A DNA stretch of 64,000 nucleotides from Reinekea thalattae (GTDB lineage: Bacteria; Pseudomonadota; Gammaproteobacteria; Pseudomonadales; Natronospirillaceae): positions 806,001-870,000 of the forward strand of contig NZ_VKAD01000001.1 in NCBI RefSeq assembly GCF_008041945.1, read 5' to 3'. A program made the translations under genes and the position numbers. Shown here piece by piece: positions 18,676 through 29,693 of the stretch (position 1 is the stretch's first letter; every line of letters begins with the position of its first letter). The notes below the pieces were generated by a model. It did not search any database. It saw only the letters and a list, made by a program, of their open reading frames with translations, and was not told where the DNA came from.

Positions 18676-18720
18676 ACTAGGTTTGCTATTGTAAGCTAAG
18701 ATATTGAAATGTAAAAGAAT

Positions 18721-19086
18721 TTATCCTGAGACTTTTAGCAGCTGTAGTACGGTTTCTAGCTCTTCGATCATTTCGCGAATCAGCGATTGATGCTGGTGCT
18801 GTAGGTGTTCGGCGTTTTCGGGTTCTGAAAGCTTTTGCCGAGCGCCGCCAATGGTAAAGCCATCTTCATAAAGTAGATGGCGAATTTGGCGAATCAGCAC
18901 GACGTCGTCACGTTGATAGTAACGGCGATTACCGCGGCGTTTTACCGGACTGAGCTGTGGAAACTCTTGTTCCCAATAGCGCAATACGTGCGGCTTAACC
19001 GCGCAGAGTTCGCTGACTTCACCAATGGTGAAATAGCGTTTGCCCGGTATAACCGGAAGTTCGTTATTCTGGCTCGGTTCCAGCAT
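18721..19086 (-). CDS. MerR-family regulator downstream of ihfA
   Basis: A 121-aa protein if started at the [11 protein letters not shown]. An in-frame TTG lies nine bases further upstream, but homologues known to me start at MLEP. The N-terminal MerR winged helix-turn-helix is clear ([25 protein letters not shown] split over residues about 15-40, then [13 protein letters not shown]). The C-terminal part is a short helix with no metal-binding Cys pair, so it is unlikely to be a metal sensor. The gene overlaps the 3' end of ihfA by 23 bases and is thus part of the pheST-ihfA operon. This orphan MerR is conserved at the same place in Pseudomonas; its targets are not known to me. Confidence 0.9.
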   Translation of the reverse strand: MLEPSQNNELPVIPGKRYFTIGEVSELCAVKPHVLRYWEQEFPQLSPVKRRGNRRYYQRDDVVLIRQIRHLLYEDGFTIGGARQKLSEPENAEHLQHQHQSLIREMIEELETVLQLLKVSG

Positions 19087-19366
19087 AGTTCTCAACCGTT
19101 ACCTTAAGTTTTTGGCCGGGTCTAAAGGTGACGACTCGGCGGGCAGAAATGGGTATTTCTTCCCCCGTTTTCGGGTTACGGCCTGGGCGCTGACGCTTAT
19201 CTCTAAGGTCGAAATTGCCAAAGCCTGAAAGCTTTACCTGTTCGTTATGTACGAGACTTTCACGAATTTCTTCAAAGAAAATCTCGACCATTTCTTTTGC
19301 TTCGCGTTTGTTAAGGCCAAGTTCCTCGTACAAACGGTCTGCCATTTCTGCTTTAGTTAGGGCCAC
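19064..19366 (-). CDS. ihfA: integration host factor alpha subunit
   Basis: A 100-aa HU/IHF-fold protein, beginning [20 protein letters not shown]. The DNA-intercalating arm has the segment [19 protein letters not shown], with the conserved Pro of the beta-ribbon tip. With IhfB (encoded elsewhere) it bends DNA sharply at specific sites and helps recombination, replication and transcription. It follows pheT by ten bases, the standard gammaproteobacterial order, and its end overlaps the MerR gene. Confidence 0.97.
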   Translation of the reverse strand: MALTKAEMADRLYEELGLNKREAKEMVEIFFEEIRESLVHNEQVKLSGFGNFDLRDKRQRPGRNPKTGEEIPISARRVVTFRPGQKLKVTVENYAGTEPE

Positions 19367-19376
19367 GCTGAGCTCC

Positions 19377-21752
19377 TTACCCCCTCAAGCTCGCATCGAA
19401 ACGGGTTTGAAGAGTGTTAATGATCGAATCCATAAACTGGTTAACTTCATCATCAGTAAGAGTGCGCGAAGGATTCTGCCACGTCAAGCCGAAGGCGAGA
19501 CTTTTTCGTTTAGAATCAATACCTTTGCCACGATAGATGTCAAACAGGTTCAACGATACCAGATCATCACCGGCCATTTCTTTGACCGAGTCGACAACAC
19601 CACTGACCGATACATCTTCATCGACCACCACGGCTAAGTCTCGCGAGGTAGAAGGATGCTTAGACAGCGGGCTGAATTTTGGCAATTCGGCATGCTGGAT
19701 GCGGTCTAGGCGTAATTCGAACAGGTAAACGCTCTGCTTGATTCCAAAGAGTTTAGCAAAGTTTGGATGCAGCGCACCCAAATAGCCAACCAACTTGCCA
19801 TCGCGCTCAATACGCGCACATTGGCCTGGGTGTAAGGCGCTGTGTTTACCCGGCAAGAAGTCGAATTCGACACCGTGAATGCAGTTAAGCAGTTGCTCTA
19901 GATCGCCTTTTACGTCGTAAAAATCGACCGATTCGCCCTGCTCGTACCAGCCTTTGGCTAAACGAGAACCGGTTACCACACCAGAAATCATAGCAACCTG
20001 CTCTAGGCCTTTTTCTTCTTGGCGGAAGCGTAAGCCGCTTTCGAACAGACGCACGTGATCTTGCTGGCGGTTAAGGTTGTGCTGCAGTGCCTTTAATAGA
20101 CCTGGCCACAACGAAACACGCATGACTGACATATCAGCAGAAATCGGGTTTGCCAATTGGGCAGACGATTCGTTCGGGAACATCTGCTGCTGAATGCTCG
20201 GCTCTACAAAGCTGTAGGTTACCGCTTCTTGGTAACCGAGCGAGACCAATCGGTCAGCCAATACCGCCAACGGCGTTTGTTGCTCTGGCGTACCTTGCGG
20301 TTTTAGTTCGGCTGTTGGTGCAGTAATCGGCAAGTTGTTGTAGCCGTAAATACGCGCTAACTCTTCGACAAGGTCGGCTTGAATGGCCATATCGAAACGC
20401 CAGCTTGGCGCTTTCACTTTCCAGTAACCAGCGCTGCTTTGCAAAACAGTGAAGCCTAGGCCAACAAGAATTTGTTCAATGCGAGCATCGTCGATCTCAA
20501 CACCTAACATGCTGGTGACAACGCTGCTGTTGAGTTCAATTTCGGCGCAAACCGGTACCGTTTCGGCATGTTCGGTTAAAACGGCTGGGCCTGCTTTGGC
20601 ACCACAAATTTCAATTAACAGGGCACTGGCGCGTTCTACTGCCATTTCTTGCAATTGGAAGTCAACACCGCGCTCATAACGGTGGCTGGCGTCGGTGTGC
20701 AAACCTTTGGCACGGGCTTTACCGGCAATTTCGATCGGCGCAAAGAAGGCACATTCTAAAAAGACACGCTTGGTGGATTCGCTGACACCAGAATCTTTAC
20801 CGCCCATAATGCCCGCTAAGGCTAATGGGCCTGAGGCGTCGGCAATTAATAGTTCTGAAGAATCTAGCTCCAGTTCTTGGCCGTCGAGCAGGGTTAGCTT
20901 TTCGCCTTTCTGCGCTTTACGCACGGTGATTTTTTCGTTCAGGCTGTCTAGGTCGAAGCCGTGCAATGGCTGACCAAGCTCCAACATCACGTAGTTGGTG
21001 ATATCAACAACCGGGTCGATAGAACGCACACCGGCACGGCGTAAACGCTCAACCATCCAAATCGGCGTTGGCACAGTCACATCAACATCGTTAAACACGC
21101 GGCCAATGTAACGTGGGCAACCAACACCATCGGTAATTTCGACAGGGAAAGTATCGTTATGGCTGACTTCTACCGCTGGCGCTGCAACTTCTGTCAGCGA
21201 CTCGTTATTAAGCACGCTCACTTCACGGGCAATACCACGCACACTGAAGCAGTCGGCACGGTTAGGGGTTAAATCGATATCGATGGCGATGTCGTCTAGG
21301 TCTAGGTAATCGCGCAGTGACGTGCCCACAGGTGCGTCCGCTGCTAATTCCATAATGCCGTCGTGGCTTTCGGACAAGCCCAGTTCTTTTTCGCTGCACA
21401 ACATGCCGAAGCTTTCGGCGTCGCGCAATTTGGCTTTTTTGATTTTGAAGTCGCCCGGCAATACCGCACCGACTTCTGCAAAGGCGACCTTTAGGCCAGC
21501 ACGTGCGTTAGGCGCACCACAAACAACCTGCTGGCTATCGGTACCGTTAGTTACCTGACAAACACGCAGTTTGTCGGCATTTGGGTGTTGTTCGCAGGCG
21601 GTAATTTCGCCAATCACAACACCAGAGAAGGCTTCGGCAACCGGCTCGAAACCATCAACTTCTAAACCGGCCATGGTGACCTGATCCATTAGTTCTTGGG
21701 CAGAAATCGCTGGGTTAACCCAAGTACGCAGCCACTTTTCGCTGATTTTCAT
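19377..21752 (-). CDS. pheT: phenylalanyl-tRNA synthetase beta subunit
   Basis: A 791-aa subunit of the (alpha-beta)2 enzyme that charges tRNA-Phe. Domains in order: EMAP-type tRNA-binding fold (about residues 40-150), B3/B4 editing region (about 210-375), B5 winged domain (about 400-470), a catalytic-like core, and the C-terminal anticodon-binding FDX-ACB domain (about 700-790, with [20 protein letters not shown]). Its length and start [14 protein letters not shown] match the family. It lies 21 bases downstream of pheS in the same operon. Confidence 0.98.
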   Translation of the reverse strand: MKISEKWLRTWVNPAISAQELMDQVTMAGLEVDGFEPVAEAFSGVVIGEITACEQHPNADKLRVCQVTNGTDSQQVVCGAPNARAGLKVAFAEVGAVLPGDFKIKKAKLRDAESFGMLCSEKELGLSESHDGIMELAADAPVGTSLRDYLDLDDIAIDIDLTPNRADCFSVRGIAREVSVLNNESLTEVAAPAVEVSHNDTFPVEITDGVGCPRYIGRVFNDVDVTVPTPIWMVERLRRAGVRSIDPVVDITNYVMLELGQPLHGFDLDSLNEKITVRKAQKGEKLTLLDGQELELDSSELLIADASGPLALAGIMGGKDSGVSESTKRVFLECAFFAPIEIAGKARAKGLHTDASHRYERGVDFQLQEMAVERASALLIEICGAKAGPAVLTEHAETVPVCAEIELNSSVVTSMLGVEIDDARIEQILVGLGFTVLQSSAGYWKVKAPSWRFDMAIQADLVEELARIYGYNNLPITAPTAELKPQGTPEQQTPLAVLADRLVSLGYQEAVTYSFVEPSIQQQMFPNESSAQLANPISADMSVMRVSLWPGLLKALQHNLNRQQDHVRLFESGLRFRQEEKGLEQVAMISGVVTGSRLAKGWYEQGESVDFYDVKGDLEQLLNCIHGVEFDFLPGKHSALHPGQCARIERDGKLVGYLGALHPNFAKLFGIKQSVYLFELRLDRIQHAELPKFSPLSKHPSTSRDLAVVVDEDVSVSGVVDSVKEMAGDDLVSLNLFDIYRGKGIDSKRKSLAFGLTWQNPSRTLTDDEVNQFMDSIINTLQTRFDASLRG

Positions 21753-21773
21753 GAACTCTTTCCTATTACTGAA

Positions 21774-22814
<1,041 letters not shown>

Positions 22815-22950
22815 TCACTATAAGGTAGGAAATGAAATAAGCAACTGATCTAACTAGGTTTTATCAGAAATTCACACCCAGTTTTCATTATTCTGGTCTA
22901 TTTACTAGCAGTGCAGCTTTTAAATAGCCTGCCAGCCAAATAGATCGCTC

Positions 22951-22978
22951 TTAAATAGACAGCTAGTTAAATAGACAG
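22951..22978. repeat. two direct copies of a 12-bp repeat
   Basis: TTAAATAGACAG occurs at 22951-22962 and again at 22967-22978, directly after the pyrI stop codon, with further degenerate AAATAG units to the left (22921-22942). It is short and may simply be an AT-rich slippage product. Confidence 0.5.
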
Positions 22979-23446
22979 TTACTTAAATAAACTGTCGGAA
23001 AAAGTACGTTCGCAAAAATGGCACTGCAAGCGCACCTTATGGGTGTTCGCTTCGGCATTGTGAGTCTGCGATACCGAAAAACGGCTCGCCACTGGCTCGG
23101 TATGCGAAATACAATTGCTGTTTGGGCAAGCAAACAGGCCAACAAACTGGTCTGGCAATTCTATTTTAAACTTCTTCACCACGGCGTAGTTGTCGATCAC
23201 GTTGACGGTCGCCGTTGGGGCATAAAGCGCCATTTCACCAGCGTCATGCTGCGAGAACAACCAACCTTCAACCTTGATAATGTCTTTTTTGCCATTGCCT
23301 TTAGAAGGCAGGTTTAAGCCGACGGTAATTTGCGCTTGCGGGTCTCGCTTTTGGATCAGCGATAAAATATTTAAGCCTTGCCCGGTTGGAACGTGATCGA
23401 TCACGGTGCCTTTAAGAATGGCTTCAACGGCCATGGTTTCACGCAT
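22979..23446 (-). CDS. pyrI: aspartate carbamoyltransferase regulatory chain
   Basis: A 155-aa regulatory subunit that binds CTP/ATP and makes the class B ATCase allosteric. The N-terminal nucleotide-binding domain holds [17 protein letters not shown]. The C-terminal zinc domain has the four Cys ligands in CPNSNC (about 110-115) and CHFC (about 142-145). ATG at 23446 is preceded by AAGGAG at eight bases and overlaps the pyrB stop by eight bases, so the subunits are translationally coupled. An alternative ATG four codons later is less likely. Confidence 0.97.
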   Translation of the reverse strand: MRETMAVEAILKGTVIDHVPTGQGLNILSLIQKRDPQAQITVGLNLPSKGNGKKDIIKVEGWLFSQHDAGEMALYAPTATVNVIDNYAVVKKFKIELPDQFVGLFACPNSNCISHTEPVASRFSVSQTHNAEANTHKVRLQCHFCERTFSDSLFK

Positions 23447-24377
23447 TGTCGAGCTCCTTAATGTGTTCGTTCATCACCAATGCCAACAGCGCTTGGCGGG
23501 CATAAACACCGTTTTCGGCTTGCTGGAAATAATAGGCATGCTCGGAGGAGTCAACATCGGGGTGGATTTCATCAACGCGCGGCAATGGGTGCAGTACGCG
23601 CATATTGGGCTTAGCACCTTTGAGCATGGCTTTGGTGAGAATGTACTTGGAGGCAATGTGCATGTATTCGGTTGGGTCAAAGCGTTCTTTTTGCACACGC
23701 GTCATATAAAGAATATCAACCTGCTCAACGCCCTCTTCCAAACTGCTTAAGTATTGATAAGAGATACCTTTTTCAGCCAGATCCTGCTCTAAGTAGCTTG
23801 GCATTTTTAACGCTTCCGGCGCGATAAAATAAAAGGTTGGGTTAAATAACGACAAGGCTTGCGCCAATGAATGCACGGTGCGGCCATATTTAAGGTCGCC
23901 CACAAAGGCGACTTTTAAGTCGGTCAAGCGGCCTTGGCATTCGGCAATAGAAAACAGATCCAGCAATGTTTGGCTCGGGTGCTGGTTTGCGCCGTCACCG
24001 CCATTAATCACCGGCACCGTTGCGACTTCGGCTGCTAAGCGCGCTGCGCCCTCTTTTGGGTGCCGCATAATGATGGCATCGGCATAAGAGGAGATCATGT
24101 TAATGCTGTCGGTGAGTGTTTCACCCTTTTGGGTTGAAGTATTAGCACTGTCAGAAAAGCCGATCAAACTGCCTTGCAAACGCTGCACTGCGGTTTCGAA
24201 TGATAAACGGGTTCGGGTTGAGGCTTCAAAAAAACAACTGGCAATGACTTTATTGCTTAAATAGGGAGAAACGGGTTGGGCTTTAATAATAGAGGCTAGC
24301 TGGATAATCAATTCCAACTCGGTTTGGTTGAGGTCACGAATGGAAACGATATCTTTTTGATAGAGCGGATTCGGCAT
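23439..24377 (-). CDS. pyrB: aspartate carbamoyltransferase catalytic chain
   Basis: Second step of pyrimidine synthesis: carbamoyl phosphate plus aspartate to carbamoyl aspartate. I start it at the ATG of [16 protein letters not shown], 312 aa, since AGAAGG lies seven bases upstream and E. coli PyrB starts with ANPLYQKHI. A further upstream GTG-type start would run through a TATACT promoter element. The carbamoyl-phosphate signature [13 protein letters not shown] (about residues 49-61) and the loops [11 protein letters not shown] and HPLPRVDEI are present. It is the E. coli-type class B enzyme paired with PyrI, not the long PyrB with a dihydroorotase-like partner found in Pseudomonas. Confidence 0.97.
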   Translation of the reverse strand: MPNPLYQKDIVSIRDLNQTELELIIQLASIIKAQPVSPYLSNKVIASCFFEASTRTRLSFETAVQRLQGSLIGFSDSANTSTQKGETLTDSINMISSYADAIIMRHPKEGAARLAAEVATVPVINGGDGANQHPSQTLLDLFSIAECQGRLTDLKVAFVGDLKYGRTVHSLAQALSLFNPTFYFIAPEALKMPSYLEQDLAEKGISYQYLSSLEEGVEQVDILYMTRVQKERFDPTEYMHIASKYILTKAMLKGAKPNMRVLHPLPRVDEIHPDVDSSEHAYYFQQAENGVYARQALLALVMNEHIKELDNA

Positions 24378-24403
24378 TGGAGCACCTTCTTCGGAGTTGG
24401 CGC

Positions 24404-24409
24404 AGTATA
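24404..24409 (-). promoter_or_regulatory. candidate -10 box of pyrBI
   Basis: The minus strand reads TATACT 26 bases before the chosen pyrB ATG, giving a leader of only about 20 bases. The -35 is poor. With such a short leader there would be no room for the UTP-sensitive attenuator known from E. coli pyrBI. Confidence 0.4.
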
Positions 24410-24502
24410 CCATCGGATTTTTACGAATAAATATCTTTCACTCAGGGATGCCGTGTTAAGCCAAGGTTTTAGCTGTAAACAGATTTTAGAACCGCCAAAA
24501 AC

Positions 24503-24529
24503 AAAAAAGCCCGCATAATGCGAGCTTTT
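24503..24529 (-). terminator. intrinsic terminator after tRNA-Ala
   Basis: On the minus strand AAAAGC-t-CGCA and TGCG-g-GCTTTT pair around a 3-base loop with one mismatch and end in six T. It lies 61 bases past tRNA-Ala and separates the gltX/tRNA-Ala transcript from pyrBI. Confidence 0.85.
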
Positions 24530-24589
24530 GTTTATTTTTAACAAGCAAGGACTTATTAAAAATAAAGAGCTTACTAAAAATAAAAAATT

Positions 24590-24665
24590 TGGTGGAGCTA
24601 TGCGGGATCGAACCGCAGACCTCCTGCATGCCATGCAGGCGCTCTCCCAGCTGAGCTATAGCCCC
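24590..24665 (-). tRNA. tRNA-Ala (anticodon GGC)
   Basis: A 76-nt cloverleaf with encoded CCA. The acceptor stem GGGGCTA/TAGCTCC carries the G3-T70 pair that is the alanine identity element. The anticodon loop is CATGGCATG with anticodon GGC, and the D arm AGCTCAGCTGGGAGAGC is nearly identical to E. coli tRNA-Ala(GGC). It lies about 140 bases downstream of gltX on the same strand and may be cotranscribed with it. Confidence 0.97.
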
Positions 24666-24808
24666 TTAACAGGTGGCAGGCATATTAATCAGCCTGCTCT
24701 GTTGTGTCAATAACTTTGGCAATATTTCTTTATAAAATTCAAAGGCTTAGCTTAAGTGGTTTGAACTGATTTTTAGTCTGATCGAAACCACTCTCAGCCT
24801 GATCTAAA

Positions 24809-26302
24809 TTAAGCCTCAGCGCCCAGCTGACGGAATTCTTTTTCCAGCGATTTCAGTTTCTTCTTACCGATACCGCCTAACACTGTGAGCGCATGACGCA
24901 AGCGACCGCGCGTCATATCTGGGCCTAAAATCGCCATCGCATCCATCACCGAAACCGAGGCTGTGCTGCCAGTAATGGCGATAAAGATCGGCGTATTCAG
25001 GTCGCGCAATTTAATACCTGTGCCATCAGCAACGGCTTTGATATCGGCAAAGATGTTGTCTTTAGACCAATGACGCTGCGCTTCTAAACGCCACAAGACA
25101 AATTGCAGCGCTTTTTTAAGCTCGTCTTCTTCTAACTTAACCGGCGCAAAGCTCTCTTCGTTAATCTCTGGATTACCTTGGAAGAAGAAGCCTAACAAGC
25201 CTGCAATATCACCCAAAGTTTCGGCACGCGTTTGCGCCAATGGCATCAATTGAGTGACAAATTCAGCATTAAATTTCCAGTCGAGCAAACGCTGTAACAG
25301 CTGTTCTGGCGTATGCATTTCACGTAGGTATTTACCGTTTAGCCAGTTCAGCTTTTCAAGGTCGAACACTGGGCCACCGAGTGAAATACGATTCACGTCA
25401 AATGCTTTGGCCATATCGGCAACCGAGAACACTTCTTCGCCTTCTGGCATGGTCCAACCCATCATGCCTAAAAAGTTAACCAAGGCTTCTGGCAATATGC
25501 CCAGCTCACGATAATAGGTAATGGAGGTTGGGTTTTTACGCTTGCTGAGTTTCGATTTATCGGCATTACGCAACAGCGGTAAATGCACATAAACCGGTGG
25601 CGTCCAGCCAAAGTATTGGTACAGGGCAATCTGTTTTGGTGTCGATGAAATCCACTCTTCACCACGTAAAATATGGCTAATTTCCATTAGGTGATCGTCC
25701 ACCACACTGGCAAGGTGGTAAGTCGGCAAGCCGTCGGACTTCATCAGTACTTGCATGTCGATCTGTTTCCAGTCGATCTCTACATCGCCACGCAATACAT
25801 CTTTAATGACGCAAGTGCCCTCGGTCGGCACTTTCATACGCACAACATGCTCTTCGCCTGCATCCAGCTTTTGCTGAATATCTGCTTCGCTCAATGATAA
25901 GCAATGACCGTCGTAGCCGATGTCTTCACCATTGGCGCGCTGCTGTTCACGCACTTCATCCAAGCGTTCGTTGCTACAAAAACAACGGAAGGCATGGCCG
26001 TCATCGATCAGTTGGTTGACGTATTTTTGATAGATATCTTTTCGGTCTGACTGGCGGTAAGGACCATGTGGACCACCGACATCTGGGCCTTCTGCCCAGT
26101 TTAAGCCCAGCCAGTTAAGGCTATCTAAAATGGCTTGCTCAGATTCTGCAGTTGAACGAGCCTGATCGGTATCTTCGATACGTAAAATAAACTCGCCGCC
26201 TTGGCTTTCGGCAAACACCTTGTTGAACAAGGCGATATAGGCTGTGCCGACGTGTGGATCACCTGTTGGTGAAGGAGCAATACGCGTACGAATTTTAGTC
26301 AT
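24809..26302 (-). CDS. gltX: glutamyl-tRNA synthetase
   Basis: A class I aminoacyl-tRNA synthetase of 497 aa that charges tRNA-Glu. The HIGH-type motif appears as [16 protein letters not shown] (about residues 11-26), the KMSKS loop as [10 protein letters not shown] (about 254), and the C-terminal helical domain binds the anticodon. Length and start ([14 protein letters not shown]) fit the family. The HIGH and KMSKS variants are normal for bacterial GltX. tRNA-Ala follows downstream. Confidence 0.98.
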   Translation of the reverse strand: MTKIRTRIAPSPTGDPHVGTAYIALFNKVFAESQGGEFILRIEDTDQARSTAESEQAILDSLNWLGLNWAEGPDVGGPHGPYRQSDRKDIYQKYVNQLIDDGHAFRCFCSNERLDEVREQQRANGEDIGYDGHCLSLSEADIQQKLDAGEEHVVRMKVPTEGTCVIKDVLRGDVEIDWKQIDMQVLMKSDGLPTYHLASVVDDHLMEISHILRGEEWISSTPKQIALYQYFGWTPPVYVHLPLLRNADKSKLSKRKNPTSITYYRELGILPEALVNFLGMMGWTMPEGEEVFSVADMAKAFDVNRISLGGPVFDLEKLNWLNGKYLREMHTPEQLLQRLLDWKFNAEFVTQLMPLAQTRAETLGDIAGLLGFFFQGNPEINEESFAPVKLEEDELKKALQFVLWRLEAQRHWSKDNIFADIKAVADGTGIKLRDLNTPIFIAITGSTASVSVMDAMAILGPDMTRGRLRHALTVLGGIGKKKLKSLEKEFRQLGAEA

Positions 26303-26368
26303 TAAAAGAATTCTCTTGGTGGTGTCACGAAAAGGTGGCCGGATTATAGCGATGCCGAGCTTGAAAAA

Positions 26369-26424
26369 CTATCTATCACGGGCTATCTATCAGGAGCTAT
26401 CTATCACGGGCTATCAATCAGGAG
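26369..26424. repeat. 28-bp tandem repeat, two copies, upstream of gltX
   Basis: Two adjacent 28-base units (26369-26396 and 26397-26424) differ at a single base. Each contains CTATCTATCACGGGCTAT and ends CAGGAG. They lie 67 bases upstream of the gltX start on the transcribed side, in the 233-base gap before the DUF4250 gene. Confidence 0.8.
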
Positions 26425-26535
26425 CCATATACCAGAAACGATTTACATAAAGCAGCCACAATGGCGATTGATAAAACCGATTCGCCTGCTGGCGCGAACA
26501 GAAGGCGCAGCCTGCTAGGTATAAAAAGGAGCTAA

Positions 26536-26727
26536 TTAGCGGAACTGGCCTATTTCGGCCATAAACTCAAAGCCTGCGCTGGCGAGTTTGGCTTCTAGTT
26601 TTTGCTGGTCGATATCAAAGCTTTTAGCTAGCTCATCGAGCTTGCCGTCAAAGTCGTTTCTCAGCTTAAGGTTAACAATGCTCAGCAGCATGGCTGGATC
26701 CATGGTTTCAAAATTATCTAGGTTCAA
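26536..26727 (-). CDS. DUF4250 family small protein
   Basis: A 63-aa protein with the family opening MNLDNFETMDPAMLLSIVN and the C-terminal pattern FDIDQQKLEAKLASAGFEF, which resembles a small helix-turn-helix fold. The start codon is TTG; it is directly next to the stop codon of the upstream yaeP-like gene, and the first residues match relatives, so I accept this rare start. Function is unknown. It forms a two-gene unit with the UPF0253 gene. Confidence 0.82.
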   Translation of the reverse strand: MNLDNFETMDPAMLLSIVNLKLRNDFDGKLDELAKSFDIDQQKLEAKLASAGFEFMAEIGQFR

Positions 26728-26934
26728 CTAGCTGTCCTCTAAATCTGAAATCAATAAATTCGCGGCGGCAAAGGCGGCAGACTCACGCGTCTGTTTTGGT
26801 AACGCTTCATCTGCGGCTATGTCATTCAGCGCTGTTAACGCACACTGGATGGCTTTCGGCACATAGGCCTGATCGCCACTGCCAATTTGCGCATAGTGCA
26901 TCCTAACTAACTCGCAACAGTCGTAGACCTTCAT
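26728..26934 (-). CDS. yaeP: UPF0253 (YaeP-like) small protein
   Basis: A 68-aa helical protein close to E. coli Yae[21 protein letters not shown] in the first half and [12 protein letters not shown] near the end are family hallmarks. Function is unknown. The start at 26934 follows a run of G bases that can act as ribosome binding site. It lies 61 bases downstream of purF, and the DUF4250 gene abuts its 3' end. Confidence 0.88.
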   Translation of the reverse strand: MKVYDCCELVRMHYAQIGSGDQAYVPKAIQCALTALNDIAADEALPKQTRESAAFAAANLLISDLEDS

Positions 26935-26995
26935 CGTCGCCCCCCTGCTTTCCGCTTTTTGTTTTAGCTTTTTTGCGCCGTACTGAGCTTATTCA

Positions 26996-28513
26996 CTAAG
27001 CTTCTTCGTTATGGATTTCCACTAACGAAGAGTCTCGCGCTTCAGTCTGGTTCTTTTTATCGTCGCTACGGCTATTTTCCAGCTCGTCTAAATAGAGTTG
27101 GTCGATATCGCCGGTAATGTAGCAGCCATTAAATACTGAGCAATCAAACTCATGCACGTCCGACTTTTTGGTTTGCGTCGCTTCGATTAAATCGTCCAGC
27201 GCTTGATACACCAACCAGTCTGCACCGATCGATTTGCAAATCTCTTCATTGGTACGGCCATGAGCAATAAGCTCTTTTGCCGCTGGCATATCAATGCCGT
27301 AAACGTTAGGGAATTTCACTTCTGGTGCGGCTGAGGCAAAGTAAACTTTTTTGGCTCCGGCATCGCGTGCCATTTCGATAATTTCGTTACAGGTGGTGCC
27401 ACGCACAATGGAGTCGTCGACCAATAAAACCGTTTTGCCTTTGAATTCTAAATCGATGGCATTGAGCTTTTGACGTACCGATTTTTTACGCTGTTTTTGG
27501 CCTGGCATAATAAAGGTTCGGCCAATGTAACGGTTCTTAATAAAGCCTTCGCGGTAGGTGACGTTTAATTTATTCGCCAACTGCAATGCCGATGTTCGGC
27601 TGGTATCAGGGATTGGAATGACTACGTCGATATCGTGATCCGGTCGCTCTGCCAAAATACGCTTAGCCAGAGCATCGCCCATACGCAAACGGGCTTTGTA
27701 AACAGAAATGCCATCGATGATGGAATCAGGACGGGCAAAATAAACAAATTCGAAAATACAGGGCGACTTTTTCACCTCTGTGGCGCATTGCTGCACATGA
27801 AGCTCGCCTTCGGCATCGATATAAATAGCTTCGCCTGGTGCGACATCGTCAACCAATTCAAAGCCGATGCTGTCTAATGCAACACTTTCGGAGGCAACCA
27901 TGTATTCGGTTTTACCGTTTTCGGCAACGCGCTTACCGTACACCAACGGACGAATACCATTAGGGTCACGAAACGCCAGCATGCCCAAACCGCTGATCAT
28001 GGCAACAACACCATAAGCACCTTTACAGCGGCGATGAACGCCCTGCACTGCGGCAAACATATCTTCTGGTAATGGTTTTAATTTGTTTTGAATTTGCAGC
28101 TCGTGTGCAAACACGTTGAGCAGCACTTCAGAGTCCGAAGTGGTGTTAATGTGGCGTAAATCAGCTTGGAATACCGCCTTGCTGAGTTCGTCAGAATTAG
28201 TCAGGTTACCGTTATGCGCCAGCACAATGCCGTACGGTGAGTTAACATAAAAAGGCTGACTTTGCGCGGTACTGCTGGAACCTGCCGTTGGGTAACGGAC
28301 ATGACCCACACCGGCATTACCGATCAGCGATTGCATGTGGCGACTCTGGAACACATCGTTCACCAAACCATTGCTTTTACGCAGATAAAATTTGCCATCC
28401 GCTTCGGTAACAATACCGGCAGCGTCTTGGCCGCGATGCTGCAACACGGTTAATGCATCGTACAAGAGCTGATTAACTGGAGACTGCCCGACAATACCCA
28501 CTACACCACACAT
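26996..28513 (-). CDS. purF: amidophosphoribosyltransferase
   Basis: First committed enzyme of purine synthesis, making phosphoribosylamine from PRPP and glutamine. It starts MCGVVGIVG; Cys2 becomes the N-terminal nucleophile of the glutaminase half (about residues 2-235). The PRPP-binding loop [13 protein letters not shown] is at about 365-377. Length 505 aa is normal, with no propeptide and no Fe-S ligands, as in E. coli. It follows cvpA by 25 bases, the usual cvpA-purF operon. Confidence 0.98.
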   Translation of the reverse strand: MCGVVGIVGQSPVNQLLYDALTVLQHRGQDAAGIVTEADGKFYLRKSNGLVNDVFQSRHMQSLIGNAGVGHVRYPTAGSSSTAQSQPFYVNSPYGIVLAHNGNLTNSDELSKAVFQADLRHINTTSDSEVLLNVFAHELQIQNKLKPLPEDMFAAVQGVHRRCKGAYGVVAMISGLGMLAFRDPNGIRPLVYGKRVAENGKTEYMVASESVALDSIGFELVDDVAPGEAIYIDAEGELHVQQCATEVKKSPCIFEFVYFARPDSIIDGISVYKARLRMGDALAKRILAERPDHDIDVVIPIPDTSRTSALQLANKLNVTYREGFIKNRYIGRTFIMPGQKQRKKSVRQKLNAIDLEFKGKTVLLVDDSIVRGTTCNEIIEMARDAGAKKVYFASAAPEVKFPNVYGIDMPAAKELIAHGRTNEEICKSIGADWLVYQALDDLIEATQTKKSDVHEFDCSVFNGCYITGDIDQLYLDELENSRSDDKKNQTEARDSSLVEIHNEEA

Positions 28514-28538
28514 ACTTTACTCTCCACTAACCGACAGA

Positions 28539-29030
28539 TTATTCACCACCAACCGAAAGGATGGCATCGGATGCTCTATATAAATGTTCTCCGACCCAGC
28601 GAATGACTGGCTCGAAATATGGAATTAATACGGAATCTTGCCAAAATTGCTCAATAGCAAACAGCCGACCGACAGCCAGTACCGCAACCACCAGCACAAT
28701 ACCTCTGAGCAAACCAAACACGGTGCCTAACACACGATCGGTTCCTGAAAGTCCGGTAATACGAATAAACTCTGACAACAGATGGTTAACTAATGCACCG
28801 ACAACCAAGGCGGCAATAAATAAAATAATAAAAGACAGGGTATAGCGATTGGTTTCGCTAGAAAGCAAACCAGAAAACAGAGACGCTAGGTTATCGCTAT
28901 ACAGGCGCGCAATGATCAGTGCGGCAAGCCAAGTGGCTAAAGACATCGCTTCTCGTGCGAAACCCCGTTTAATACTGATCAGTGACGATACAACAAGAAT
29001 GGCAACAATAGCCCAATCGATAGAGGTCAT
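28539..29030 (-). CDS. cvpA: CvpA family membrane protein
   Basis: A 163-aa inner-membrane protein with four to five hydrophobic helices, starting MTSIDWAIVAILVVSSLISI. E. coli CvpA is needed for colicin V production and envelope homeostasis; its exact function is unsettled. The segment IKRGFAREAMSLATWLAA (about residues 23-40) is the family signature. It heads the cvpA-purF transcript, with a candidate promoter and a PurR-like site just upstream. Confidence 0.93.
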   Translation of the reverse strand: MTSIDWAIVAILVVSSLISIKRGFAREAMSLATWLAALIIARLYSDNLASLFSGLLSSETNRYTLSFIILFIAALVVGALVNHLLSEFIRITGLSGTDRVLGTVFGLLRGIVLVVAVLAVGRLFAIEQFWQDSVLIPYFEPVIRWVGEHLYRASDAILSVGGE

Positions 29031-29057
29031 TTTAAGCCCTGAAAAAGTAACGCGCGC

Positions 29058-29085
29058 ATTTTAACAGGATTCAACCGTTTGTGAA
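29058..29085 (-). promoter_or_regulatory. candidate cvpA-purF promoter with PurR-like operator
   Basis: On the minus strand: -35 TTCACA (29080-29085), 16-base spacer, -10 TAAAAT (29058-29063). The plus strand at 29070-29085 reads TTCAACCGTTTGTGAA, which contains the CAAnCGnTT core of the PurR operator and overlaps the -35 and the spacer. E. coli cvpA-purF is controlled by PurR at the same place. The outer positions match poorly. Confidence 0.4.
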
Positions 29086-29128
29086 CGCTAGAATCGGCTG
29101 TTCTTTACTTAGCTGAAAAAGCACACCG

Positions 29129-29689
29129 CTAATCCTGCCGGTAGCGAACCACCAAACCCTGCTGTTTGAATTGAGTTTTAATTTGCTCTTTCAACTGTTC
29201 AGCCGCCGCTTTGCTATCGACTGGGCCAACAAATACCTGGGTAAAAAGACTCTCATCGGAAAGCAGCTTTTCACGGAAATAGGCATTTAAGCCAGCCTGC
29301 TGCAAAGTCTGTTGCAATGCCGAGGCTTTGCTTCGATCTCTAAAACTGGCGACTTGCACGCTCCACAACCCATCAACGGTAGTCGAGCTGTCATTAGCGG
29401 TATTCAATTGAGCCTGTGCCGAGCCGCTCTGCACGACCGACTGAGCGGTCGAAACCACCGCACTGACAGAGGCTTCAGGCTGAGCTACTGGTTCAGACTG
29501 CTGCTCAGCTTGGTTTTGCTCCTGAGTTGCTAGCAGCGAAGAGACCGGTAATTCAATAGCGGTATCTTTCGGCTGCGACGCCCCTTCCGGTACACGCCCT
29601 TCAGCATCAAAAATCATTGGCGCTAAAATCAGCACAGACAGCAACAGAATCGCTAAACCGACTAGACGCTGTGATAATTTTGCATCCAT
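29129..29689 (-). CDS. dedD: SPOR-domain protein, DedD-like
   Basis: A 186-aa bitopic protein: a short cytoplasmic tail, one transmembrane helix (LVGLAILLLSVLILAPMIFD, about residues 10-29), a Gln/Ser/Val-rich linker, and a C-terminal SPOR domain (about 105-183, with WSVQVASFRDRSKASAL). SPOR domains bind denuded septal peptidoglycan and bring the protein to the division site. The gene lies four bases after folC and before cvpA, the conserved folC-dedD-cvpA-purF order. Confidence 0.93.
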   Translation of the reverse strand: MDAKLSQRLVGLAILLLSVLILAPMIFDAEGRVPEGASQPKDTAIELPVSSLLATQEQNQAEQQSEPVAQPEASVSAVVSTAQSVVQSGSAQAQLNTANDSSTTVDGLWSVQVASFRDRSKASALQQTLQQAGLNAYFREKLLSDESLFTQVFVGPVDSKAAAEQLKEQIKTQFKQQGLVVRYRQD

Positions 29690-29693
29690 AGCA

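Noticed and set aside
24378-24413. longer PyrB with twelve more N-terminal residues
   Set aside because: The extra codons cover a TATACT promoter element, and the ATG at 24377 has a good ribosome binding site and matches E. coli PyrB.
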